DNA from: JAKVAV01 sp047632755
GTDB taxonomy: Bacteria > Bacteroidota > Bacteroidia > Flavobacteriales_D > Cryomorphaceae
Assembly (NCBI GenBank): GCA_047632755.1
Contig: JBLIDT010000001.1
Span: 296,517 to 360,516 of the forward strand
Direction: 5' to 3'
Length of the DNA stretch: 64,000 bases
A program made the position numbers and the translations under genes. Shown here in pieces: positions 35,286 through 42,604 of this stretch (within the stretch, counting starts at the first letter, position 1; every line of letters starts with the position of its first letter). Below the pieces are notes generated by a model. The model had not been told where the DNA came from. It did not search any database and worked only from the letters and a program-made list of their open reading frames with translations.

Positions 35286-35648
35286 CTACAAAGTTGGGTA
35301 AAATGCTTCTTCTATGTGCTCTAATTCGTGATTTCCTCGGTTTAGCACGATTGCAATCACATCAAAACGACCTTCTTTATCAATATCCTTTAATCGGATA
35401 TACTCGTTAGCAGCAGATATGATGTGCCTTTGCTTCTTTCTGTTGATGTATTCTTCCAGCCTTCCAGGAAAAGGTTCTTCTCTTGTTTTAACTTCTACAA
35501 AGACGATAAAATCCTCTACTTCAGCGATTATGTCGATTTCTTTTTTGCCAAATCTCCAATTCTGTTCAAGAATTTTGAAACCCCGACCTACCAAATGCGT
35601 AGAAGCAAGAGATTCGCCCAAGTTGCCGATTAAGTTGGTCGATGACAT
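35286..35648 (-). CDS. YraN-family (UPF0102) nuclease-like protein
   Basis: A 120-residue soluble protein of the restriction-endonuclease-like superfamily: GNLGESLASTHLVGRGFKIL, the core motif GKKEIDIIAEVEDFIVFVEVKTR (D...ExK catalytic pattern) and INRKKQRHIISAANEYI. Homologues have been suspected of acting on recombination or repair intermediates, unproven. Divergent from the DUF4412 gene with a 47-bp gap that contains the short inverted repeat TTGAG/CTCAA. Confidence 0.92.
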   Translation of the reverse strand: MSSTNLIGNLGESLASTHLVGRGFKILEQNWRFGKKEIDIIAEVEDFIVFVEVKTREEPFPGRLEEYINRKKQRHIISAANEYIRLKDIDKEGRFDVIAIVLNRGNHELEHIEEAFYPTL

Positions 35649-35695
35649 ACTAACAAAAAACTTGAGAACTCAAAAGGTTCCTTAATCTGTTCGTT

Positions 35696-36340
35696 ATGAA
35701 AATGTTTACAAAAAAGATTGCAGCTATCACGTTGGGGGTAATGATGGGATTCGCAGGCTTCGCCTCTGGACCTTTCCAAGGGACCATCAAATTTACCAAA
35801 ACGATTGGACCGGTAACGGCTAACTATGTGTATTACGTGAAAGATCACTTGGTACGTGTGGAAGAGCTCAGTGAAAATGGAGAAATCCAAGGTATTATGA
35901 TTGTCGATACCAAGGCCAACACTGTTAAAGCCCTGAGCCCCGAACGTCAAATGTTCATTGATGTACCGAATAAGCGACCAGCACGCGAGACGGACGTTTA
36001 TGTTCAAAAGACAAATAAGACACAAGAAATTAACGGTTATGAGTGCACTCAGGTGAAAGTAACAGGTAAGGACGACGGTCGTGAAGTAACCTTTTGGGTT
36101 GCAGATGATGACTTTGACTTCTTGGTGCCAATGTTAGAGACATTGAATCGAAAAGATAAACTCGCTGTTTACTTTATGAATGTACCCGATATCGAAGGAA
36201 TGTTTCCGATGAAGGGTGTAGAAAAGAAAACTGACGGTGTAGAGCTTACCAATCTTCAAGTAAATGAAGTAGAAAGAGGTGATTTGGATAACTCATTGTT
36301 CGAGATTCCAGCTGCTTACACGAAGTTCGAAAGAGAATAA
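35696..36340 (+). CDS. DUF4412 exported protein
   Basis: A 214-residue protein with a signal peptide (KKIAAITLGVMMGFAGFASG). The mature part shows the DUF4412 pattern: FQGTIKFTKTIGPVTANYVYYVKDHLVRVEEL, MIVDTKANTVKALSPERQMFIDV, TQEINGYECTQVKVT, EVTFWVADDDF and a terminal NSLFEIPAAYTKF. Beta-rich, LolA-like in outline, probably periplasmic; function unknown. It is followed directly by a strong terminator. Confidence 0.85.
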   Translation: MKMFTKKIAAITLGVMMGFAGFASGPFQGTIKFTKTIGPVTANYVYYVKDHLVRVEELSENGEIQGIMIVDTKANTVKALSPERQMFIDVPNKRPARETDVYVQKTNKTQEINGYECTQVKVTGKDDGREVTFWVADDDFDFLVPMLETLNRKDKLAVYFMNVPDIEGMFPMKGVEKKTDGVELTNLQVNEVERGDLDNSLFEIPAAYTKFERE

Positions 36341-36351
36341 ACTACCATCTA

Positions 36352-37254
36352 CTACTGCAGCAAAGAAGGCTGATCGTTTCTAACGGTCAGCCTTCTTTTT
36401 TTGCCGTGTATCCAAGCACGATTGTCATCGATATGGCCAGATGGAAAGTTGAATGCTACCGGGAAATTATAAGAAGCCACTCTTTCGGCAATGATCTCAT
36501 CGGCAGTTTTACCGAAAGTAACTGTGTTGTCGTTCATGTCATTCATTCCCCCCACAACGAGGCCAGCCAAGTTTTCTAGAATCCCAGCTCTATCAAGCGC
36601 TACCATCATTCTGTCAATGTGGTAGAGGTATTCATCCAAATCTTCCAAGAATAGGATTTTTCCATCCGTCAAGGGCTGGGCGGTAGATCCCAGCAAGCTG
36701 TAGATCATACTCAGGTTTCCACCAATCATGGCTCCCTCTCCGTTTCCACCGCGATTAAGATCATGGGGTTTTGCCTCGTACGTCAACGATTCTCCTCGAA
36801 TAAGCTGAAAAAGACTATCAATAGACTCTGTCGTATTTCTTTGAAAGTCGACGGGCATAGTGGAATGCAAGCTTAGCGTCTGGCAAGAATTAAGCACATG
36901 ACTGTGCAAAGCCGTGATATCGCTATAGCCACAAATCCATTTTGGGTCGTTGTTAAAAGCCTTTCCGTCAAATCCTTTTAGAAGGCGCGTTGTTCCGTAT
37001 CCACCGCGGGCGGCAAAAATGGCGCGCACCTTTTTGTCTCGTACAGCTTCGTTCAGATCGGATAATCGTTCTTCAACACTTCCAGCAAATTGATTTTCTT
37101 TTCTGAAAAGGTTCTTGCCTAAAGAAACTGAGAAACCTCTCTTTTCAATTTCAATGACCGCGAGGTCAATAAATTCTTTGTCGACCGCTCGGGCAGTCGA
37201 GATTATTCGAATTTCATCACCTGGTCGAAGATAGCTTGGGGTGTGTGCCTGCAT
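36352..37254 (-). CDS. LD-carboxypeptidase (S66 family)
   Basis: A 300-residue cytoplasmic enzyme of the S66 family, which removes D-Ala from murein tetrapeptides during recycling or acts on microcin-like peptides. The start at 37254 (MQAHTPSYLRPGDEIRIIST) puts the family's LRPGDxI at the N-terminus; a frame 19 codons longer would run into metG. Motifs: IFAARGGYGTTRLLKGFD, the nucleophile elbow GYSDITALHSH (Ser), ILFLEDLDEYLYHIDRMM (Glu), and FNFPSGHIDDNRAWIHG (His). The last codons lie inside a terminator of the convergent gene. Confidence 0.92.
   Translation of the reverse strand: MQAHTPSYLRPGDEIRIISTARAVDKEFIDLAVIEIEKRGFSVSLGKNLFRKENQFAGSVEERLSDLNEAVRDKKVRAIFAARGGYGTTRLLKGFDGKAFNNDPKWICGYSDITALHSHVLNSCQTLSLHSTMPVDFQRNTTESIDSLFQLIRGESLTYEAKPHDLNRGGNGEGAMIGGNLSMIYSLLGSTAQPLTDGKILFLEDLDEYLYHIDRMMVALDRAGILENLAGLVVGGMNDMNDNTVTFGKTADEIIAERVASYNFPVAFNFPSGHIDDNRAWIHGKKRRLTVRNDQPSLLQ
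36362..36402 (+). terminator. Strong rho-independent terminator overlapping the 3' end of the convergent gene
   Basis: AAAGAAGGCTGA (62-73) pairs perfectly with TCAGCCTTCTTT (87-98), extended inward by four more pairs to about 16 bp, followed by seven Ts. It ends the DUF4412 transcript 22 bases after its stop, and on the opposite strand encodes the last residues of the LD-carboxypeptidase. Confidence 0.85.
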
Positions 37255-37265
37255 GTTTAAGTCAT

Positions 37266-37273
37266 TATCTTTG
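37266..37273 (+). promoter_or_regulatory. Bacteroidota -7 promoter element for metG
   Basis: TATCTTTG exactly matches TAnnTTTG, 25 bases before the TTG I take as the metG start, inside the 44-bp gap between the divergent LD-carboxypeptidase and metG starts. Confidence 0.6.
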
Positions 37274-37298
37274 CGCACACAAATCAAGCATTTTCCCA

Positions 37299-39356
37299 TT
37301 GAATAACCCAAAACGATATACAGTTACTGCCGCTTTGCCTTATGCAAATGGGCCTTTACACATTGGTCACATAGCTGGAGTCTACGTTCCTGCTGATATT
37401 TATGTGCGCTACTTGCGAATGGCTGGAAAGGATGTGGTCTTCGTTTGCGGAAGCGATGAACACGGCGCTGCCATTACGCTTAAAGCGAAAAAAGAAGGAA
37501 AGACTCCGCAGGAAATTGTGGATGAATTTCATACCATTAACAAAAAGTCTTTTGCTGATTTCGGAATTGGTTTTGACATTTATCACCGTACTTCCGATCC
37601 CTTGCACCACAAAACGGCTCAAGAGTTCTTTTTGAAACTGAACGCCAAAGATTCGTTTACACAGAAAACCACCGAGCAGTATTTTGACGAGGAGGCCCAG
37701 CAGTTTTTGGCCGACCGTTACATTACGGGAACTTGCCCAAAGTGTGGATTTGAAAATGCTTACGGCGACCAATGCGAGAATTGTGGTTCGAGTTTGAATC
37801 CGCGAGACTTGATTGAACCCAAATCTACCTTGAGTGGTTCGAAGCCCGTTTTGCGAGAGACTTCTCATTGGTTCTTGCCGATGGAAAACCACGAAGTTTG
37901 GTTGAAAGACTGGATTGAGAAGGGAGAGCTTGACGGTAAGAAACTGCACGATCCTTCCGAATGGAAGAAGCAAGTGATCGGTCAATGCAAGTCTTGGATC
38001 GACGGAGGCTTGCAGCCTCGAGCCATGACCCGCGACCTAGATTGGGGCGTGAAAGTTCCCCTCGAAGGTGCCGATGGAAAAGTGCTTTACGTTTGGCTCG
38101 ACGCACCAATCGGTTATATCTCAGCCACCAAAGCTTGGGCCGACGCCGAAGGCAAAGACTGGAAGCCTTATTGGCAAAGTGAGGACACCAAACTGGTGCA
38201 TTTTCTTGCCAAAGACAACATCGTTTTCCACTGCATCATCTTTCCGATTTTGCTCAAAGAGCATGGCGATTTCATTTTGCCAAACAATGTGCCCGCCAAT
38301 GAATTCCTCAATCTGGAGGGAAAAAAAATATCCACTTCGCGCGATTGGGCCGTATGGCTCTATGAATACCTCGCTGATTTCCCGGGGAAGGTCGACGAGC
38401 TGCGCTACGTTTTGAATGCTATTTCACCTGAGTTTCGCGATAGTGAATTCACGTGGGAAGATTACCGCGCTCGAATCAATAATGAGTTGGTAGCCGTTTT
38501 CGGAAATTTCGTGAACCGCACTTTGGTTTTGACTCAGAAGTACTACGATGGTCTGGTTCCCGAAGTGGGTGATACCGTCGACAAGACTCTGGTAGACGAG
38601 GCCATTTCATCTGCTCCTGGCAAAATAGCCGACGCCATCGAAGCGTATCGCATGCGTGACGCTCAGAACGAGATGATGAATTTGGCCCGAGCGGGAAATA
38701 AGTTTCTTACCGAAACGGAGCCTTGGAAGTTGAACAAGACCGATCCCGCCAAAGCTGCAGAGGTCATCGAAAAATGCCTTCAGCTTGCAGCGAATCTTGC
38801 GGTGATTTGCGCACCGTTTTTGCCCAACACTTCCAAAAAGATGGCTGAGATGCTCAACATCGAAATCGGAGGGTGGGAAACTGCGGGCCGCACTCACGTG
38901 ATAAAGGCTGGTCATCAAATCGGAAAGGCTGAGTTGCTCTTCCAGAAAATAGAGGAAGAAGAAATCCAGATTCAGCTCGACAAGCTCAAAAAAGAAGATG
39001 AACCTAAATCTACCCTGATGCCCCAAAAATCAAACGTTGTTTTCGACGATTTTGTGAAAATGGATATCCGCACCGCCACTATCTTGGAAGCGGAGCGAGT
39101 GCCTAAAACGGACAAGCTGCTAAAGATTTCTTTGGACACGGGTATTGACAAGCGAACGGTTGTATCGGGAATTGCCGAGTTCTTCAAACCCGAAGAACTA
39201 GCTGGTAGAAAAGTGAGCGTCTTGGTCAATCTCGAGCCGCGGAAAATCAGAGGAGTCGAATCTCAAGGAATGATTTTGATGGCCGAAGATGAAGAGGGTA
39301 AGTTGACTTTTGTTGGGCCAGGAGAGGAGTGGCCGAACGGGAGTGTGGTGAGGTGA
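37299..39356 (+). CDS. metG: Methionyl-tRNA synthetase with C-terminal tRNA-binding domain
   Basis: Charges initiator and elongator tRNA-Met. About 685 residues from a TTG start giving NNPKRYTVTAALPYANG; upstream in-frame codons overlap the promoter and the divergent gene and look non-coding. Motifs: HIGH at residues 21-24 (GPLHIGHIAGVYVPAD), a zinc knuckle CPKCGFENAYGDQCENC, and KISTS in GKKISTSRDWAVW. Residues about 575-685 form an EMAPII-like tRNA-binding domain (DFVKMDIRTATILEAERV, RTVVSGIAEFFKPEEL, NLEPRKIRGVESQGMIL) that dimerises and binds tRNA. Confidence 0.96.
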   Translation: MNNPKRYTVTAALPYANGPLHIGHIAGVYVPADIYVRYLRMAGKDVVFVCGSDEHGAAITLKAKKEGKTPQEIVDEFHTINKKSFADFGIGFDIYHRTSDPLHHKTAQEFFLKLNAKDSFTQKTTEQYFDEEAQQFLADRYITGTCPKCGFENAYGDQCENCGSSLNPRDLIEPKSTLSGSKPVLRETSHWFLPMENHEVWLKDWIEKGELDGKKLHDPSEWKKQVIGQCKSWIDGGLQPRAMTRDLDWGVKVPLEGADGKVLYVWLDAPIGYISATKAWADAEGKDWKPYWQSEDTKLVHFLAKDNIVFHCIIFPILLKEHGDFILPNNVPANEFLNLEGKKISTSRDWAVWLYEYLADFPGKVDELRYVLNAISPEFRDSEFTWEDYRARINNELVAVFGNFVNRTLVLTQKYYDGLVPEVGDTVDKTLVDEAISSAPGKIADAIEAYRMRDAQNEMMNLARAGNKFLTETEPWKLNKTDPAKAAEVIEKCLQLAANLAVICAPFLPNTSKKMAEMLNIEIGGWETAGRTHVIKAGHQIGKAELLFQKIEEEEIQIQLDKLKKEDEPKSTLMPQKSNVVFDDFVKMDIRTATILEAERVPKTDKLLKISLDTGIDKRTVVSGIAEFFKPEELAGRKVSVLVNLEPRKIRGVESQGMILMAEDEEGKLTFVGPGEEWPNGSVVR

Positions 39357-39363
39357 TAAAAAG

Positions 39364-39435
39364 TAGCCCCGCCGGGAATCGAACCTGGATCAAAAGTTTA
39401 GGAAACTTCTATTCTATCCATTGAACTACGGGGCC
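39364..39435 (-). tRNA. tRNA-Arg (anticodon CCT)
   Basis: On the minus strand a full cloverleaf folds: acceptor GGCCCCG with CGGGGCT (first pair G-U), D arm GTTC/GAAT, anticodon stem GAAGT/ACTTT with loop TTCCTAA giving CCT, T arm CCAGG-TTCGATT-CCCGG with one A-C mismatch, discriminator A. CCA is not encoded. Reads AGG codons. Confidence 0.93.
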
Positions 39436-39468
39436 AAGAAGAAGTCAAAAGTATAAAATAATCTCGGC

Positions 39469-40347
39469 TCAGGCAGCGGCGAAAACCGAAGCGACCCAAA
39501 GCACATACTCCAAGAAAAACAACACCCAAAAGCTGAGGTAAAACCGCTTCACCTGCTTTTTTTCAAGGGGATTGGTTTTTGACGCCAAGACCAAAAAAGT
39601 TATTCCAAAGATGGTGTGACCGATTGTGATGACTGAGCCCGATGCCATCTGGAAATCAAAAAAGAAGGGAGCGAAAGCCGCCGAAGAATAGCCTAGACCC
39701 AACAGCCAAACCCCTGCCGAAAAAGCTTTTCCTGCGCCTTTTTCAATCGCGAGACTTCCAATGGCTTCCTGAGCATCTCCTTCGATGTCGGGAATATCCT
39801 TAAACCAGGCGATGCCCGCGCTGAAGAGGATTACGAAAACCGTCAGCGTCCAAATCTCCACGGGGAAATCATAGCCCCCTGAGAAGAGTGCGTAGAATCC
39901 GAGGTTGATCAAAACGCCACGAACGATGACAATCGCAAAAGCCGCCGTTTGATGCCGTCGTTTCAGATAGACTCTTTTCCAAGAGTAGATGAAACCAAGG
40001 GCAGCTATTGTCGCCACCAGGCCCAAGAGGAAAAAGGAGGTATAAGCAGAGATCAACAATGATGCGATCAGCGATCCGAATACAATTATTCGCGCCGATG
40101 GAACGCTGAGATTGCCCGCAGGCAGAGGAAGCTCGGGCTTGTTGATGCGATCGATATCGATATCGACGAGTTGGTTATAGCCCGTGATAAAAACATTGCA
40201 AAGCAGCGCAGCGACCAAACTCAGAATAAACAGAAAGCTGAATTCCCATTCTCGAACGGCCATTAGGTAAAGTACGGTTACGCTTACCGCCGAGCCGATT
40301 ATGGTGTGCGGACGGGTGAATTCCCAAAGTGTCTTTAGCGCTCTCAT
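39469..40347 (-). CDS. Homogentisate phytyltransferase-like prenyltransferase (VTE2/UbiA superfamily)
   Basis: A 292-residue membrane protein with about nine helices. Residue order follows cyanobacterial/plant homogentisate phytyltransferase throughout: EFTRPHTIIGSAVSV, the first Asp motif in GYNQLVDIDIDRINKPELPL (N58, D62, D66), VRGVLINLG, the second motif AGIAWFKDIPDIEGDAQ (D184, D187, D191), and the terminal KRFYLSFWVLFFLEYVLW. The FKDxPDxEGD form and the FYxFxWxLFFLEY ending distinguish it from UbiA, MenA and archaeal DGGGP synthases. HPT joins phytyl-PP to homogentisate with decarboxylation, the committed tocopherol step. The stop/start overlap with the methyltransferase (four bases) and the divergent phytol-kinase-like gene support a prenylquinone pathway. 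Confidence 0.8.
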   Translation of the reverse strand: MRALKTLWEFTRPHTIIGSAVSVTVLYLMAVREWEFSFLFILSLVAALLCNVFITGYNQLVDIDIDRINKPELPLPAGNLSVPSARIIVFGSLIASLLISAYTSFFLLGLVATIAALGFIYSWKRVYLKRRHQTAAFAIVIVRGVLINLGFYALFSGGYDFPVEIWTLTVFVILFSAGIAWFKDIPDIEGDAQEAIGSLAIEKGAGKAFSAGVWLLGLGYSSAAFAPFFFDFQMASGSVITIGHTIFGITFLVLASKTNPLEKKQVKRFYLSFWVLFFLEYVLWVASVFAAA

Positions 40348-41090
40348 TTCACTAGAAAGTATTTCAATTTTGCCATTCGGGAAGGTAGGAGACCCTGTTC
40401 GACTATTCTTCCGCTCGAGGTCAATTCCGTTTCCAAGTCATCCCATTCTTCTTGACTGAGCGATTTCACCACCGATGCCAGTCCATCCCAGCAGGTAGCC
40501 AAAACTCCCAAGGGAAAAGCATAGGTCAATAAAAGCCATTTGAATGAAAAGGGTCGCATAAAAGGTGCCAACAGAAAAGGTCCGATAAAAGTTGCAAGAA
40601 AGACTTTGAAAAACACATCTACTCGAGGTCGAAGTGGTTCAATGATCAGGAATTGACCTTTGTTGTGGCTGGCTTTTTTTGCAATCAACTCCCGCTCCTC
40701 GCTGTCGAAATGGTGGAAGGCGTTGAACATGATGTAAAGGTCAGCGTCTGGTAATTCCGATTCTAGAACATCTACTTTTTCGATGAGATGGGATTCTCCT
40801 TTGGCTCTGCGTTCTGATGGAAATTTATCGGTCAATAAAACTTTAGTTCCAGATTTTCTCAATTCGGCTGTCGTGTTCATGGCCGATTCTCCCGAGCCAG
40901 ATGCCAGGTCGACAATCCTCTTTGAGTCAATGTTTTCCAGCAGCTTATTTACAGGAAGATACAATTGCGTAATTCGATCTAATGATGACAAGAATGCCAT
41001 TTGATAGGCTCTCAACCAATTTGGAAACCAAGTCTGGTCTTCCAATTCTGCTGGCCGCCACTTCTTTCTCTTATTTTTGCCGCTCCTCAA
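40344..41090 (-). CDS. Class I SAM-dependent methyltransferase
   Basis: About 248 residues. Motif I is KRIVDLASGSGESAMNT; further motifs are KVLLTDKFP, a DADLYIMFNAFHHFD segment (motif III/IV) and FLIIEPLRPR. The C-terminal third contains hydrophobic stretches (VFLATFIGPFLLAPF, WLLLTYAFPLGVLAT), suggesting membrane association and a lipid-like substrate. The start is uncertain: TTG at 41090 or TTG at 41045 (before EDQTWFPNWLRAYQM); no ATG fits. It overlaps the prenyltransferase by four bases. By position it could methylate the prenylated aromatic product, the role of MPBQ methyltransferase in tocopherol synthesis, but its sequence does not show that directly. Confidence 0.75.
   Translation of the reverse strand: MRSGKNKRKKWRPAELEDQTWFPNWLRAYQMAFLSSLDRITQLYLPVNKLLENIDSKRIVDLASGSGESAMNTTAELRKSGTKVLLTDKFPSERRAKGESHLIEKVDVLESELPDADLYIMFNAFHHFDSEERELIAKKASHNKGQFLIIEPLRPRVDVFFKVFLATFIGPFLLAPFMRPFSFKWLLLTYAFPLGVLATCWDGLASVVKSLSQEEWDDLETELTSSGRIVEQGLLPSRMAKLKYFLVK
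41072..41079 (+). promoter_or_regulatory. Bacteroidota -7 promoter element for the phytol-kinase-like fusion gene
   Basis: TATTTTTG exactly matches TAnnTTTG. It lies within the 5' end of the divergent methyltransferase frame and 21 bases before the TTG at 41101, which argues that this TTG, not the one at 41077, starts the fusion gene. Confidence 0.5.
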
Positions 41091-41100
41091 TAGACTAAGA

Positions 41101-42489
41101 TTGGATTTTCTCCTCGCTGGTTTGGTATTGTTCTTCGTATTGCTGGCCGAAATTCTGCACCGCAAGGAATTGGTCAACCCTGTTTTCGCGAGAAAGATAC
41201 TCCACATCGGGGCAATATCAGTCTCGGCTTTTTCGGTTTATTTTCTCGAGATCGATCAGCTTCTCGTAATCATAGGCATAGCCATTCCTCTTTTGGCAGC
41301 TGCCGTTTTTCTGGGCTTTTTCAAAGATGAAGATAGCGGCAGAAAGAGCTTCGGCATCCTCTATTTCGCCATATCATTTTTCGTCCTCACCTATTTCTTT
41401 GGTTACGACCGTCCTCACCTCGTTTTTTACCCGCTTATGGTTTTGGCTTGGTCAGATGGTTTAGCCACCGTAATTGGTTATGGCATTGGCAAGCGCAAGT
41501 TTGATTTTTCGCCGGAAGGCAAAACAATGGAAGGCGGCTTAACTTTCGCTACAATAACTTTTTTGGTATTGGCATTCAGCGCTAAGCTAATGCCCGAGAC
41601 TATTCCCCAAATCAACTTGGAGCTGGCTTTGTTCATGGCTGTCTTCTTGGCTATTCTGGAGCTGCTATCGGTCAGAAGCGTCGACAACCTATGGGTGCCT
41701 GCGGCAGTGACTTATTGGCTTTTAGTTCCCGATACAGATAGCATATTAATTTATGGGATCCTCATTCCTGCTTTGGCATTTCTTGCCTTTCGGCGAAAAT
41801 GGTTGACCTCTGGAGGGGCATTCGCGGCAGCTATCTTGGGATGGATATTTCTCGTCAATCCAAGCCCCGAGATTATCATTTTTCCGACTGCATTTTTCTT
41901 GATCGGTAGCCTGCTTTCCAAACTTCCTGGACACAAAGATGACAGCTCCGTGCGCGACGCCAAACAAGTTTTTGCCAATGGAGCTGTTCCCGCCATATTC
42001 TTCATGGCATACTTCATTTGGGCTGATTCCGTTTTCTTAATCGCGGGTATTTCGGGATTTGCTTTTGCCTTGAGCGATACCTCTGCTTCTGAAATCGGTG
42101 TGCGAATGGGAGGGGACCATTATAAAATATTGAACTGGAAAAAAACGACTACAGGTGCCAGCGGAGCGATTACGCTGCCTGGTTCTTTGGCGGGAGTTAT
42201 TTTCGCCTTCGTCCTTGCGGCATTGGCTCTATTGCCTGTATTCGATTTCAGTTTGACGCAGTGTTTGATTATTGCTGCAGCAGGGGTTTTAGGGAATTTG
42301 GCCGATAGCCTGATCGGAGATCTCATCCAAGCAAAATACAGGAATTTCGATGGCACTACCCGCGAGGTCGCTATTGAAAAAAATGAAAAACCTTTGCGCG
42401 GATTTTATTGGGTAAGCAATAGCACAACAAACCTTTTCGCCTCCCTTATTTCTTGTGTGTTTGGTCTTTTGCTGGCAAGCTTGCTTTAA
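41101..42489 (+). CDS. Phytol kinase-like (VTE5) / DUF92 phytyl-phosphate kinase-like (VTE6) fusion
   Basis: About 462 residues, almost entirely membrane helices. The N-terminal half (about 1-205) matches the CTP-dependent dolichol/phytol kinase family: FARKILHIGAISV, YPLMVLAWSDGLATVIGYGIGKRKF and EGKTMEGGLTFATIT. The C-terminal half (about 215-460) is DUF92 (TMEM19/VTE6): SDTSASEIGVRMGGDHYKI, KKTTTGASGAITLPGSLAG, GNLADSLIGDLIQAKYR and SNSTTNLFASL. In plants and cyanobacteria VTE5 makes phytyl phosphate and VTE6 makes phytyl diphosphate as separate proteins; here both steps would be in one polypeptide. Starts at TTG 41101 (TTG at 41077 possible). Divergent from the prenyltransferase and methyltransferase genes. 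Confidence 0.8.
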   Translation: MDFLLAGLVLFFVLLAEILHRKELVNPVFARKILHIGAISVSAFSVYFLEIDQLLVIIGIAIPLLAAAVFLGFFKDEDSGRKSFGILYFAISFFVLTYFFGYDRPHLVFYPLMVLAWSDGLATVIGYGIGKRKFDFSPEGKTMEGGLTFATITFLVLAFSAKLMPETIPQINLELALFMAVFLAILELLSVRSVDNLWVPAAVTYWLLVPDTDSILIYGILIPALAFLAFRRKWLTSGGAFAAAILGWIFLVNPSPEIIIFPTAFFLIGSLLSKLPGHKDDSSVRDAKQVFANGAVPAIFFMAYFIWADSVFLIAGISGFAFALSDTSASEIGVRMGGDHYKILNWKKTTTGASGAITLPGSLAGVIFAFVLAALALLPVFDFSLTQCLIIAAAGVLGNLADSLIGDLIQAKYRNFDGTTREVAIEKNEKPLRGFYWVSNSTTNLFASLISCVFGLLLASLL

Positions 42490-42604
42490 GCATCCCATGA
42501 GCTTCACGATTTCCAACACTTTACTGTGAAAAACTATGAATAGTCGAGACATTACACTCACTCTGATGCGTAACTTTAAAAAGATAATTTATCAATCCCC
42601 CTTG

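Noticed and set aside
36352..37311. Longer start for the LD-carboxypeptidase at 37311
   Set aside because: It would overlap the metG start and promoter; the family's LRPGDxI sits right after the ATG at 37254.
37356..37985. Minus-strand frame over metG
   Set aside because: Lies over the metG catalytic domain; no recognisable protein features.
41077..41100. TTG at 41077 as the start of the phytol kinase fusion
   Set aside because: This TTG is the last part of an exact TAnnTTTG promoter element; the TTG at 41101 fits better, though I cannot exclude it.
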